A stretch of DNA of 64,000 nucleotides from JAGWBF01 sp965116325 (lineage in GTDB: Bacteria > Chloroflexota > Dehalococcoidia > Lucifugimonadales > JAGWBF01), in contig OZ220675.1 of NCBI GenBank assembly GCA_965116325.1, forward strand, positions 1,798,001 through 1,862,000. The letters are read 5' to 3'. Both the position numbers and the translations under genes were made by a program. Shown piece by piece: positions 1 to 8,882 of the stretch; positions within the stretch are counted from its first letter, which is position 1, and every line of letters begins with the position of its first letter. The notes under the pieces are model-generated. The model was not told where the DNA came from, searched no databases, and saw only the letters and a list, made by a program, of their open reading frames with translations.

Positions 1-1
1 C

Positions 2-223
2 ATGAAGCTGGCGATGATCCGGGTGCACAGCCGGATGCACAGCGAGGGGATGCACTCCCTGATGCTGCTCCAGGTGCACGACGAGCTGCTGTTCGAGACG
101 CCGAAGGAGGAGCTGGAGGCGCTGACAGGAATGGTGCGGGAGGAGATGCCCCTGGCCCTGGAGATGTCGGTCCCCCTGAAAGTGGATGTGAAGATGGGGA
201 ATAGCTGGGGAGACCTGGAGTAA
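2..223 (+). CDS. polA: DNA polymerase I, C-terminal fragment (5' end outside window)
   Basis: This is the last 73 residues of family A DNA polymerase I, which fills gaps and removes primers in replication and repair. The segment LLQVHDELLFE is motif C of the palm domain, whose Asp binds a catalytic metal; it is followed by the usual short C-terminal helix region ending in NSWGDLE. The gene enters from the left edge of the window, so the first ATG seen is internal and not a real start. It stops 3 bases before the GTG of the next gene, which suggests co-transcription. Identification is firm from the motif and its position near the C terminus. Confidence 0.93.
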   Translation: MKLAMIRVHSRMHSEGMHSLMLLQVHDELLFETPKEELEALTGMVREEMPLALEMSVPLKVDVKMGNSWGDLE

Positions 224-226
224 GCC

Positions 227-1000
227 GTGGACCTGGGAATAAAGGACAGGGTTGCAATAATCACGGGAGGCAGCCGCGGACTGGGGCGGATATCGGCGCT
301 GGCCTTGGCCCGCGAGGGCGCCAAGGTGGCCATCTGCGGGCGCACGGAGAGCACCCTCGATGCTGCGGTGGAGGAGCTGAAGGCCCAGGGTGTGGAAGCC
401 ATAAGGATCGTGGCGGATGTCGTCGAACCCGAGGCCTCCGAAGCGGTCTTCCGGGGGACCGAGGAAGCCCTGGGTCCGGTGGACATCCTGGTCAACAACG
501 TGGGAGGGCGCCGGGGCACGACCCTATCGGACACCTCCGAGGAGCAGTTCCGCAGCGGCATGGACCTGAACCTGTTCGGCGGCCTGCGGCTGATGCACCT
601 GGCCATACCGGGGATGCGGGAGCGCCGCTGGGGGCGCATAATCAACATAGCATCCATCTGGGGCCGGGAGCATGGAGGCTCGGTGGACTACATGGCGGGC
701 AAAGCGGCCCTTATAGCCATGAGCAAGTACGCGGGCTTGGAGTACGTCAAGGACAACGTCCTGGTGAACTGCGTTGCGCCGGGGTCCATCATCTTCCCGG
801 GTGGAAGCTGGGACCGCTACACCCAGAGCAATCCGCCCGAGGTGGTCAACGAGTTCATCAAGTGGAACCTGCCGGCGGGACGGTTCGGATGGCCCGAACC
901 CGTGGGCGACCTGGTGGCCTTTCTGGCTTCAGAGCGGGCCAGCCTGATCACCGGGGCATGCATCAACATCGACGGAGGCCAGAGCAAGTCCCTCTTCTAG
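227..1000 (+). CDS. SDR family NAD(P)-dependent oxidoreductase
   Basis: Classical short-chain dehydrogenase/reductase of 257 residues, a usual length for the family. The Rossmann glycine motif TGGSRGLG lies at residues 13-20, the NNVGG motif near residue 90, and the catalytic Ser143, Tyr155 and Lys159 are all present (Y-M-A-G-K). It should oxidise a secondary alcohol or reduce a ketone with NAD(P)H; the substrate cannot be read from sequence. The start is GTG, 3 bases after the polA stop, with only a weak GGAG upstream, so translational coupling to polA is possible. The next gene is convergent. Confidence 0.9.
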   Translation: MDLGIKDRVAIITGGSRGLGRISALALAREGAKVAICGRTESTLDAAVEELKAQGVEAIRIVADVVEPEASEAVFRGTEEALGPVDILVNNVGGRRGTTLSDTSEEQFRSGMDLNLFGGLRLMHLAIPGMRERRWGRIINIASIWGREHGGSVDYMAGKAALIAMSKYAGLEYVKDNVLVNCVAPGSIIFPGGSWDRYTQSNPPEVVNEFIKWNLPAGRFGWPEPVGDLVAFLASERASLITGACINIDGGQSKSLF

Positions 1001-1016
1001 GGGGCGGGTCTGGCTG

Positions 1017-2147
1017 CTACAGGTTGTAGAACCGGACCGGGTTGTCCCAGAGAATCTTGGACTTGAACTCGTCGGTTACGTCGTCCGACTCTATGAGCCC
1101 CTTAAGCGTGTCGGGGAAGTACTCGATTACGTCGGGGTGCGGGTAGTCCGAGGCCCACATCAGGTTCTCTTCACCTACCAGGCGTTGCAGCATGGGAATG
1201 GTCTCCTCGCCAGCCTCGCAGGAGATGTAGCACTGGCCCCGCCGGAAGTACTCCGAAGGCTTCTCCTTGCCTTGGTACCCCTGCCCGAAGTAGTCGTGGT
1301 CAACCTGCTTGTCCAGCCGGTCCAGCCAGTAGGGTAGCCAGCCGCAGCCCGACTCTAGGAAGGCAGCATGCAGCTTGGGGAAGCGGTCGAACACGCCTTC
1401 CGAGGTCATGGATGCCATGGCGCCCATCTGCTCCATGGGGTGGCAGGTGGCATGGCGGGTGAAGGAGTTGTCGACCCGCCCCCTGGCGTAGTAGGGCAGC
1501 TTCTCCTGCTGCCCCTCGTGGAAGCAAACGGCCACGCCCGTCTCCTCGCAGATGGCGAACAGCGGTTCATAGTACGGATCGGATACCCGGCGGCCTCGCA
1601 GGGGGTTGGGGCGCCAGAAGATGCCCCGCATACCCAGCTCGGTGGCGGCCCGGCGGAGCTCCTGCTCGGCCAGCTCTATGTCCTGCAGTGGGAGCAGGCA
1701 TACGCCCTTCATGCGGTCCGGGTCGATGGAGCAGTAGTCGTACAGCCAGTTGTTGTAGGCCCGGCACATTCCGGCGGCCAGCTCCGGATCCAGGGTGTCG
1801 TCGAAGGTGGCGTAGAGGCCGATGCTGGTGAACAGGAAGGCAACGTCCACCCCTTCCACATCCATGTCGTGCAGGTAGGACACGTTGTCGAACTTGCGGG
1901 AGATGGCGTACTTGAACTTACCCCGCCAGAAGGGATTGTTCAGCATGCCCAGGGGGTTGACCTCCATGGGGCCGCCCCCAACCTTGCCCGACCCCAGGCG
2001 CTGTCCTCCCATAAGGGTGCCGAAGGAGAACCAACCCTCGGACTTGATGCCGTAGTGCTTGTAGGGCGCCTCCAGGTAATCATCCCACAGGGTTGCCGGT
2101 TCCATGACATGCCGGTCGCAGTCCATAACCTTGATGTTTCCCCTCAT
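1017..2147 (-). CDS. Amidohydrolase family protein (PF04909 type), active site intact
   Basis: Metal-dependent TIM-barrel hydrolase or decarboxylase of the amidohydrolase-2 group, 376 residues. It starts with the family signature DCDRHVMEP (His13), has FHEGQ in mid-protein, ESGCGWLPYWLDR and near the end WASDYPHPD, whose Asp334 is the expected metal ligand. The ATG at 2147 has GGGAGG 6 bases upstream; an upstream in-frame extension lacks such a site. It is transcribed away from its close relative at 2362, sharing a promoter region of about 210 bp. The substrate is unknown; relatives act on aromatic acids or lactones. Confidence 0.88.
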   Translation of the reverse strand: MRGNIKVMDCDRHVMEPATLWDDYLEAPYKHYGIKSEGWFSFGTLMGGQRLGSGKVGGGPMEVNPLGMLNNPFWRGKFKYAISRKFDNVSYLHDMDVEGVDVAFLFTSIGLYATFDDTLDPELAAGMCRAYNNWLYDYCSIDPDRMKGVCLLPLQDIELAEQELRRAATELGMRGIFWRPNPLRGRRVSDPYYEPLFAICEETGVAVCFHEGQQEKLPYYARGRVDNSFTRHATCHPMEQMGAMASMTSEGVFDRFPKLHAAFLESGCGWLPYWLDRLDKQVDHDYFGQGYQGKEKPSEYFRRGQCYISCEAGEETIPMLQRLVGEENLMWASDYPHPDVIEYFPDTLKGLIESDDVTDEFKSKILWDNPVRFYNL

Positions 2148-2216
2148 GATGACCTCCCGGGAGTAGGATAGGTGCCCATGCAGGTAGCCCAAATCCGGGC
2201 CTGCTCGTTTGACGGA

Positions 2217-2246
2217 ATAGTAGCTATCAGGGCGGCTTCCTGTCAA
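2217..2246 (-). promoter_or_regulatory. Sigma70-like promoter for the leftward amidohydrolase gene
   Basis: On the minus strand a perfect -35 TTGACA (2246-2241) is followed after 18 bases by TACTAT (2222-2217). It lies 70 bases upstream of the ATG at 2147 and is back to back with the rightward promoter at 2279. Confidence 0.6.
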
Positions 2247-2278
2247 GCTGGAGAGTACCTGCGTCAGCGCAGTTCGCC

Positions 2279-2307
2279 TTGACTACAACTTGGGGCGATA
2301 CTACGAT
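2279..2307 (+). promoter_or_regulatory. Sigma70-like promoter for the rightward amidohydrolase gene
   Basis: TTGACT (2279-2284), a 17-base spacer and TACGAT (2302-2307) give a good consensus match, 54 bases upstream of the ATG at 2362. Together with the minus-strand promoter it forms a divergent regulatory region. Confidence 0.6.
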
Positions 2308-2361
2308 ACTTGGGCTTATAGGAGCGGGTCGAAGGTAGGGTGTAAGCAGCTAGGAGGCGCA

Positions 2362-3450
2362 ATGAAAGGCCAGTTTCATGTCATCGATGCCAACCGTCAT
2401 GTGATGGAACCATCAGATCTGTGGGACACATGGCTGGAACAGGGGTACAAGGGACAGGTGACGGTGGGAGACGATGGCACCTCCATCGTGGTTAAGGGCA
2501 GGGCTGTGTCCAACCCCCGGCCCAGCTACCTTGATGTGCCGTCCTACAGGCGGGTCTTCCAGGATGCCCTGAATGCAGGCTTCGATGCATCGTCCCACCT
2601 CAAGGACATGGACAAAGAGGGCGTGGACGTCGGTGTGCTCCTCCCCACCAGGGGTATGTACGTCATCTGGGCGGACCATATCGATACCGACCTGTCGGCG
2701 GCCCTCTGCAGGGCCTACAACAACTGGCTGCACAGCTACTGCGCCGCTGATTCCAGGCGCCTGAAGGGCGTTGCCCTCATACCCATCCAGGGGACCGAGG
2801 AAGCCAAAGTGGAGCTGCGCCGAGCCGTGCAGGAGCTGGGTTTCGTCGGGGCCTATATGCGCCCCAACCCCCTGCTGAAGCGCAAGCTGCATGACCCCGC
2901 CTATGACGCGCTGTACGCCGAGGCGGAGAGCTTGGGTGTCCCCATCTTGCTTCACGAAGGATGGGGGAGCGTGCTTCACCAGCTGGGGGAGGACCGCCAG
3001 GACACCATATTCGGCTTGGAGGGAGTCCTTGACCCCTTCGAGATGATGCTGGCCCTGATGTCCTTCATGGGCCACAACGTTCTGGAGCGGTTCCCCGACC
3101 TGAAGGTGGGATACCTGGGGTCGGGGGCTGGGTGGATTCCCTACTGGCTGGACCGGGTCGATGAACACTGGGGAGGGCCCTTCGGCAACGAAGCCTCCAG
3201 CACAGAAGCCCCGAGCATCCTCTTCAAGCGCCAGGGGTTCGCCTGCGTGGAGCCGGGAGAGCGGACCACGCCCGAAGTGGTGGACGAGGTAGGCAATCAC
3301 TGCCTCGTATGGGGCAGTCAGTACCCCCATCCAGAGCTGACGGACTTCCCCAACGAGCTGGACACTTTCGTGGCCGACCCCCTGCTCAGCGACGAGTCCA
3401 AGACCCGGATCCTCTGGGACAACGCGGCATCCCTGTTCCGAATCTCATAG
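2362..3450 (+). CDS. Amidohydrolase family protein with altered metal-binding Asp
   Basis: Paralogue of the leftward gene at 1017, 362 residues. The N-terminal signature IDANRHVMEP (His13) and LLHEGW are kept, but the segment matching the SDYPH motif reads GSQYPHPE: the metal-ligand Asp is Gln320. GSGAGWIPYWLDR also has Gly where the paralogue has Glu. The enzyme may therefore be inactive, use another chemistry, or have a regulatory role. The start is ATG with AGGAGG 4 bases upstream; a longer in-frame ORF from 2290 lacks a site. Its stop overlaps the 3' end of the convergent next gene by 6 bases. Confidence 0.85.
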   Translation: MKGQFHVIDANRHVMEPSDLWDTWLEQGYKGQVTVGDDGTSIVVKGRAVSNPRPSYLDVPSYRRVFQDALNAGFDASSHLKDMDKEGVDVGVLLPTRGMYVIWADHIDTDLSAALCRAYNNWLHSYCAADSRRLKGVALIPIQGTEEAKVELRRAVQELGFVGAYMRPNPLLKRKLHDPAYDALYAEAESLGVPILLHEGWGSVLHQLGEDRQDTIFGLEGVLDPFEMMLALMSFMGHNVLERFPDLKVGYLGSGAGWIPYWLDRVDEHWGGPFGNEASSTEAPSILFKRQGFACVEPGERTTPEVVDEVGNHCLVWGSQYPHPELTDFPNELDTFVADPLLSDESKTRILWDNAASLFRIS

Positions 3451-5100
3451 GTCCGGTCTTTCGTACACCACCTTGCCGTCCAGGATGGTGACGTCCGTGC
3501 GCACCTCCCGGAGACGCTCCGGGGCGATGGCCAGAATGTCCTCGGACAACACGGTGATGTCTGCCAGCTTTCCCACCTCCAGGGAACCCTTTATATCCTC
3601 CTCGAAGGTTGTGTAGGCCCCGTTGTAGGTGTGAATCCGCACAGCGTCCTTTACGCTGATGGCTTGGTCGGGCGACAGCGCTACGCCGTCCGACAGGGGT
3701 TCCAGCATCCGGGTGACCAGGAAGTGGATGCTGACCATGGGATTCATGTTGCTTACCGGCCAGTCTGAGCCTCCTGAGACCATGATTCCGTGGTCGAGGG
3801 CTGTCTTAATGGGGAAGGCGTATGTGCACCGCTCCCCCCATGGTTCCAGGGTGCCCCAACGCCCCACTCCTGCAATGACCGAAGCCTGGGTATTCCAGAT
3901 GATTCCCAGGTTGGCGATTCGTTCTGGCAGGGCTTCGTTCCACAGGTAGGCGTGCTCCAGCCGGTGCCGCAGCCTGCGGTCGGGCAACTCGGCCTGAGCC
4001 TTCTCTATGGCATCCACCGCCCGGGTTACCCCCTCATCTCCGTGGCAGACCGCCGAGATCTGCCAGTTTCCTTTGTGGGCCGCTGAGCAGAAGGAAGCGG
4101 CCACCTCAGGGGTAACCCGATAGCTGCCCCGGTAACGACCGTCAGGGTCGTTGGAGTAGGGCTGGAACAGGGCCGCCGTCTGACCGAAGACCCCGCCATC
4201 CACGCCGTAGGTGAGGGACCCCAACCGGATCCACTCATCCCCGAATCCCGTGCAGAGGCCAGCCTGGAGCATCCTGGTGCCCGCGCCCTCCATGTTCCAG
4301 TCGGAGCCTTCCAGGGGGTAGGGGCCCAGGTTGATGCGCAGGGTCAGGGACCCGGCATCCCGCAGCCTTTTCCACGCCTGGGTCTCCTGGCCGGAGCGGA
4401 TGGCTGCTTCGCATGCGCTGGTGATGCCGTTGGCGGCCATCCTGCCGCACATCCAGAGGTAGTCCTCCAGTATGCTCTCTTCGGTGGGTCTGGGCAGGTT
4501 GGGCCGGACAAATACGGCACGGGTGTTGTCGAACATCGGCCCCAGGGGAGCGCCCTGGTCATCCCGGTGCATCGGGCCGCCGGGAGGGTCGGGGGTATCA
4601 TCGCTTACGCCGATTGTCCTAAGGCCCATGGTGTTGAATGTCCACCCCATCCCCTCCCTGTGCACGATGCCCACGGGATTATTGGGGGATGCGGGGTCCA
4701 GGTCATGCCTCGTAGGATGGCGCCCTTCAAGGAGACGCTCGGGATGGTATCCGTGGGCCCAAATCCACTGGCCCGGTTCCATGTTGCCGGCCCGCTCAGC
4801 AACCATCTCCCGAATATCTGCCACAGAGCTCACCGAGTCGGGGCTGAGGTCCAACCAGGTCCGTCTGTACGAGTTGGTCATGTGTATATGGTTCTCTACG
4901 AATCCGGGGACTGCCGAACGTCCTTGAAGGTCAATTACCCTTGTCGCCGGACCTATCCAGGGTTCCACACCCTGGCTGTCGCCCACAGCAGCTATCGTGT
5001 TGCCCCTGACAGCAACGCATTCCGCCACATCATCGGCAGGGTTTACCGTGAGGATGGCGCCTCCCCGGAGCACAATGTCTGCAGGACCGTGAGTCGTCAT
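3445..5100 (-). CDS. Amidohydrolase, YtcJ-like (amidohydrolase 3 family)
   Basis: Predicted metal-dependent amidohydrolase of 551 residues, typical for YtcJ-type proteins. It opens with the small beta domain (IVLRGGAILTVN), then GFVENHIHM with His71 and His73 as the HxH metal site, VCHGDEG, RHRLEHAYLW and GGSDWPVSNMNP, which carries the catalytic Asp; the beta domain closes with LADITVLSEDIL. YtcJ relatives cleave exocyclic amides or N-acyl groups, but the substrate is unknown. The ATG at 5100 has GGGAGG 8 bases upstream. The 3' end overlaps the convergent gene by 6 bases. Confidence 0.88.
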   Translation of the reverse strand: MTTHGPADIVLRGGAILTVNPADDVAECVAVRGNTIAAVGDSQGVEPWIGPATRVIDLQGRSAVPGFVENHIHMTNSYRRTWLDLSPDSVSSVADIREMVAERAGNMEPGQWIWAHGYHPERLLEGRHPTRHDLDPASPNNPVGIVHREGMGWTFNTMGLRTIGVSDDTPDPPGGPMHRDDQGAPLGPMFDNTRAVFVRPNLPRPTEESILEDYLWMCGRMAANGITSACEAAIRSGQETQAWKRLRDAGSLTLRINLGPYPLEGSDWNMEGAGTRMLQAGLCTGFGDEWIRLGSLTYGVDGGVFGQTAALFQPYSNDPDGRYRGSYRVTPEVAASFCSAAHKGNWQISAVCHGDEGVTRAVDAIEKAQAELPDRRLRHRLEHAYLWNEALPERIANLGIIWNTQASVIAGVGRWGTLEPWGERCTYAFPIKTALDHGIMVSGGSDWPVSNMNPMVSIHFLVTRMLEPLSDGVALSPDQAISVKDAVRIHTYNGAYTTFEEDIKGSLEVGKLADITVLSEDILAIAPERLREVRTDVTILDGKVVYERPDL

Positions 5101-5143
5101 GGCTGCACCTCCCTGGGTCTTGGGTTCCAGTTGGGGATGTTTC

Positions 5144-5171
5144 ATTTTACATAGCCTCATTGGGTTGGCAA
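5144..5171 (-). promoter_or_regulatory. Sigma70-like promoter for the YtcJ-like gene
   Basis: Minus-strand TTGCCA (5171-5166), a 16-base spacer and TAAAAT (5149-5144), each 5 of 6 to consensus, lie 44 bases upstream of the ATG at 5100. Confidence 0.55.
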
Positions 5172-5218
5172 CGTTTGATGCCCAAGAAAACCGGGTGCGG
5201 AATCGGGGTGTTTTTTCC

Positions 5219-5247
5219 TTGACACTCACCCCGCCCTCCAATAACTT
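5219..5247 (+). promoter_or_regulatory. Candidate dnaE promoter close to the start codon
   Basis: A perfect TTGACA (5219-5224), 17-base spacer and TAACTT (5242-5247) end only 14 bases before the dnaE ATG. If used, the transcript would begin around 5254 and have almost no 5' leader, matching the absence of a ribosome binding site. Confidence 0.5.
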
Positions 5248-5261
5248 ATCCCTCGTCTGAT

Positions 5262-8200
5262 ATGTTTACCCATCTCCACGTTCACACCGAATACAGCCTG
5301 CTGGATGGAGTTTCCCGCATCCCCAAACTGGTAGCCTGCGCCAAAGAGCTGGGCATGGAATCCCTGGCCATCACCGACCATGGCTCCCTTTACGGCGTGG
5401 TGGAGTTCTATACCCAGTGCGTTGCGGCGGGCATCAAGCCCATAATCGGATGCGAGGTCTACGTTGCCCACAACAGCCGCCACGAAAAGGGGCCATCGGA
5501 GCGAAGTCCCTACCACCTGACTGTGCTGGCTAAGGACAACGTGGGTTACCAGAACCTGATGCGCCTGGTAACCCATGCACACCTGGAGGGCCAGTACTAC
5601 CGGCCCCGGATCGACCGGGAGCTGCTGGAGCAGTACCACGAAGGACTGATCATCCTCTCCGGCTGTCCCACGGCCGAGGTGCCCAGGGCAATCAGCGAGG
5701 GGAGGCTGGATGATGCCCGGGAGGCTGCCCTGTGGTACAGCAACCTGCTGGGAGAAGGGTGTTACTACCTGGAACTGCAGGAGCACGCCTACATCGATGA
5801 GCTGCCCGTCATCAACGAGGCCCTGGTGCAGTTCGCCGAAGAGCTTGGCCTGCCCCTGGTGGCCACCAACGACTGCCACTACGTTGACCGGGAAGATGCG
5901 AGCATCCAGGACGTCCTGATCTGCATCCACACCAACACCACTATCCACGACGACAAACGCCTGAAAATGGAGGATGACTCCTACTACCTTAAGAGCACGG
6001 AGGAGATGGAGGCCATCTTCGAGAGGCACCCCGAAGCCCTAGCGAACACCCAGCGCATCGCCGAAATGTGCCATGTGACCCTTGATACCAGCGAGCTTCA
6101 CCTTCCCAACTTCCCTGTACCCGAAGGGATGACCCCGGAGGAATACCTCGGCCAGCTCTGCTGGGACGGCTTCCGCAGGCTGTATCCCGACCCCTCCCAG
6201 GAAGCTGAGGCTCGCCTTTCCTATGAGTTGGATGTGATCCGCCAGACCCAGTTTGCCAACTATTTCCTGGTGGTGTGGGACATCACCGCCTTTGCCCATC
6301 GCAACAACATCCTCTTCGGTGTGCGGGGAAGCGCCGCTGCCAGCCTGGCGCTCTACTGCCTGGGCGTTACCGAGGTGGATCCCCTGGCGTACCGGCTGGT
6401 CTTCGAGCGTTTCCTGAATTTGGAGCGCAAGGAGATGCCCGATATAGACATGGACTTCCAGGATGACCGACGGGATGAGGTCCTTGCCTACGTCACTCAG
6501 CGGTACGGCCGGGACAAGGTGGCCCAGATAATCACCTTTGGGACCCTGGGAGCCAAGGCGTCCTTGCGGGATGTTGGCCGGGCCCTTGGGATGGGGTATT
6601 CCGAGGTGGACCGGGTTGCCCGCTTGGTGCCCTTCAGGAGCCGCACCCTGGACGATGCCCTGGAGATGAGCACGGAGCTAAACGACATCTACCGGAACGA
6701 TTCAAGCGTTCAGAACCTGGTGGACACAGCCAAGAGGCTGGAAGGCACGGTGCATCATGTCAGCACCCACGCTGCCGGCGTCGTGATCTCCAGTGACCCC
6801 CTGACCGAGTACATCCCCTTGCAGAAGCCCGTTCGGGGCGACGAGTCCAGCGGGATTCTCATGACCCAGTACGCCATGGACCCCGTTGCCAAGCTGGGCC
6901 TGCTGAAGATGGACTTCCTGGGTCTGACCAGCCTCACCATCCTGGACCGGGCGGTCAAGGTGGTAGCCGAAACCCAGGGCGCGGAGATAGACCTTCACCA
7001 GCTCCCCCTGGACGACAAGAAGACCTTCGACCTGCTGTCCTCAGGGAAGACTACCGACGTTTTCCAGCTCGAGAGCGCCGGTATGCAGCGTCACATACAG
7101 GGACTGAAACCCTCATCCCTGGGTGACATAGCAGCTATGATCGCCCTGTATCGGCCCGGTCCCATGGAGCACATCGAGACCTTCATCGAAGCTAAGCACG
7201 GGCGCGCCCCCATAAAATACCCTCATCCCAGCTTGGAGGACCTGCTCCAGGAAACCCATGGCGTTATCGTTTACCAGGACCAGGTTCTGCTGATCCTCCA
7301 GGCCTTTGCCGGCTACTCTCTGGGCGGCGCCGACATCGTGAGAAAGGCCATGGGCAAGAAGATTCCGGAGCTGATGGCCCAGGAAGCGGAAAGCTTCACA
7401 TCTGGGGCCATAGGCATGGGCTTCTCCGAGGGCTTGGCCAAAGAGGTATTCAGCCTCATCGAGCCCTTTGCCGGCTACGCATTCAACAAGGCGCACAGCG
7501 TCAGCTACGCCCTTATCTCCTACTGGACAGCCTACTTCAAGGCCAACTATCCCCACGAGTACATGGCGTCGGTGCTGAACGCCCGCATGGACAACCCGGA
7601 AAGGACCGCCGGCGCCATCAGCGAATGCTTCCGCATGGGCATTCCGGTGCTGCTCCCGGACATCAACGAGAGCGACGTTCTGTTCACGATAACCCGGAGT
7701 CCCGAAGGGGCGAAGGGCCTTCGCTTCGGGCTATCTGCCGTCAAGAACGTCGGTGAAGGGGCAGTCCGGCCGATTATAGAAGAGCGAACGGAAACCGGCC
7801 CATACCAGAGCCTTGACGATTTTTGCAGCCGGGCGGACCTGAGGGCTGTGAACCGGCGTACCATGGAGAGCCTGATAAAGGTAGGCGCTTTGGACCGCTT
7901 TGGTAACCGCCCCGCTTTGCTAAAGGCGGTGGAGCAGATACTGGCCTTCTCTCAAAAGGAAGCTAGCAGGCGCCAGTCGGGGCAGTCCAGCATGTTCGAT
8001 ATGGACGTGGGCGACATCGCCCCCGGACCTGGCATATCGCTCAACGGTGAGGAAGCCTCCGCCTCCGAAAAGGTGTTGTGGGAGAAGGAGCTGCTGGGGG
8101 TGCCCCTGTCCGAAAACTCCCTTTCTTCAGTGGCCCTGGTGAGCCCCGGCAGGGCTATGACATCCCGGGACCAGCTGGACGGCGAAATGGAAAATCAGAA

Positions 8201-8849
8201 AGTGACCGTCATAGGGCAGGTGTCTTCGGCCTCCCAGCGGTACACCAAGGACCAGAAACCATACATGGTGACCACCCTGGAGATGCTGTACGGGAGCATC
8301 GAGGTGCTGTGCTGGCCGGACGCCCTTGAACGCACACAGGGCATCTGGCAGGAAGGCTACCTGCTGGAGGTCACAGGCAAACTTAAGGCTCGGGGAGATG
8401 AACTTTCATTGTATTGCGATCAAGCCAAAGTGTACGACGGGAGCAACGGCGGGACCAATGGAAAAAGCAATGAGAAGGCCCATTTGAGCGCCGACGATCA
8501 TCTGGCGGTTTCGGAGAACTGCGCCACCCATTACACTCCCGAACCACTCCAGCAGGGAGAGGCGCGCCCGCCCGAAAAGCCCCGGATAGTTCTGGTTAGG
8601 ATGGTGGAATCCGACGATTCCGAGGAAGATGCCCATCTTCTTCGAGAAGCCATGGGCGTGCTGCTGGAGTACGCTGGCGAAGACAAGGTGCACATTGACA
8701 TAGTATCCAAGGGCAAGAGGGTGCGCCTGGATCTTCCCAATGTGACCACCGGCTACTGTGCTAAGCTGGAAGAACGGCTGGATGAGCTGTTGGGAGCAGG
8801 TTCGGTACAGGCCCACCTGTACGAGCCCGACACCTCCGCAGTCCAGTAG
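5262..8849 (+). CDS. dnaE: DNA polymerase III subunit alpha
   Basis: Replicative DNA polymerase of 1195 residues, full length for DnaE. The N-terminal PHP domain (about 1-210) begins FTHLHVHTEYSLLDG and keeps ITDHG, IGCEVYVA and TNDCHYV, so its metal site looks intact, as in PHP domains with proofreading nuclease activity. The family C palm carries PDIDMDFQDDRR (Asp394, 396 and 398) and KMDFLG (Asp551). The fingers, helix-hairpin-helix region and OB fold (about 985-1060, VTVIGQVSSA) follow. No Shine-Dalgarno is visible before the ATG, although the family start is well placed. It stands alone, followed 33 bases later by phoB. Confidence 0.97.
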   Translation: MFTHLHVHTEYSLLDGVSRIPKLVACAKELGMESLAITDHGSLYGVVEFYTQCVAAGIKPIIGCEVYVAHNSRHEKGPSERSPYHLTVLAKDNVGYQNLMRLVTHAHLEGQYYRPRIDRELLEQYHEGLIILSGCPTAEVPRAISEGRLDDAREAALWYSNLLGEGCYYLELQEHAYIDELPVINEALVQFAEELGLPLVATNDCHYVDREDASIQDVLICIHTNTTIHDDKRLKMEDDSYYLKSTEEMEAIFERHPEALANTQRIAEMCHVTLDTSELHLPNFPVPEGMTPEEYLGQLCWDGFRRLYPDPSQEAEARLSYELDVIRQTQFANYFLVVWDITAFAHRNNILFGVRGSAAASLALYCLGVTEVDPLAYRLVFERFLNLERKEMPDIDMDFQDDRRDEVLAYVTQRYGRDKVAQIITFGTLGAKASLRDVGRALGMGYSEVDRVARLVPFRSRTLDDALEMSTELNDIYRNDSSVQNLVDTAKRLEGTVHHVSTHAAGVVISSDPLTEYIPLQKPVRGDESSGILMTQYAMDPVAKLGLLKMDFLGLTSLTILDRAVKVVAETQGAEIDLHQLPLDDKKTFDLLSSGKTTDVFQLESAGMQRHIQGLKPSSLGDIAAMIALYRPGPMEHIETFIEAKHGRAPIKYPHPSLEDLLQETHGVIVYQDQVLLILQAFAGYSLGGADIVRKAMGKKIPELMAQEAESFTSGAIGMGFSEGLAKEVFSLIEPFAGYAFNKAHSVSYALISYWTAYFKANYPHEYMASVLNARMDNPERTAGAISECFRMGIPVLLPDINESDVLFTITRSPEGAKGLRFGLSAVKNVGEGAVRPIIEERTETGPYQSLDDFCSRADLRAVNRRTMESLIKVGALDRFGNRPALLKAVEQILAFSQKEASRRQSGQSSMFDMDVGDIAPGPGISLNGEEASASEKVLWEKELLGVPLSENSLSSVALVSPGRAMTSRDQLDGEMENQKVTVIGQVSSASQRYTKDQKPYMVTTLEMLYGSIEVLCWPDALERTQGIWQEGYLLEVTGKLKARGDELSLYCDQAKVYDGSNGGTNGKSNEKAHLSADDHLAVSENCATHYTPEPLQQGEARPPEKPRIVLVRMVESDDSEEDAHLLREAMGVLLEYAGEDKVHIDIVSKGKRVRLDLPNVTTGYCAKLEERLDELLGAGSVQAHLYEPDTSAVQ

Positions 8850-8882
8850 TCGGGGTCGCCTATACTCCATCGGGAGCTTGGG

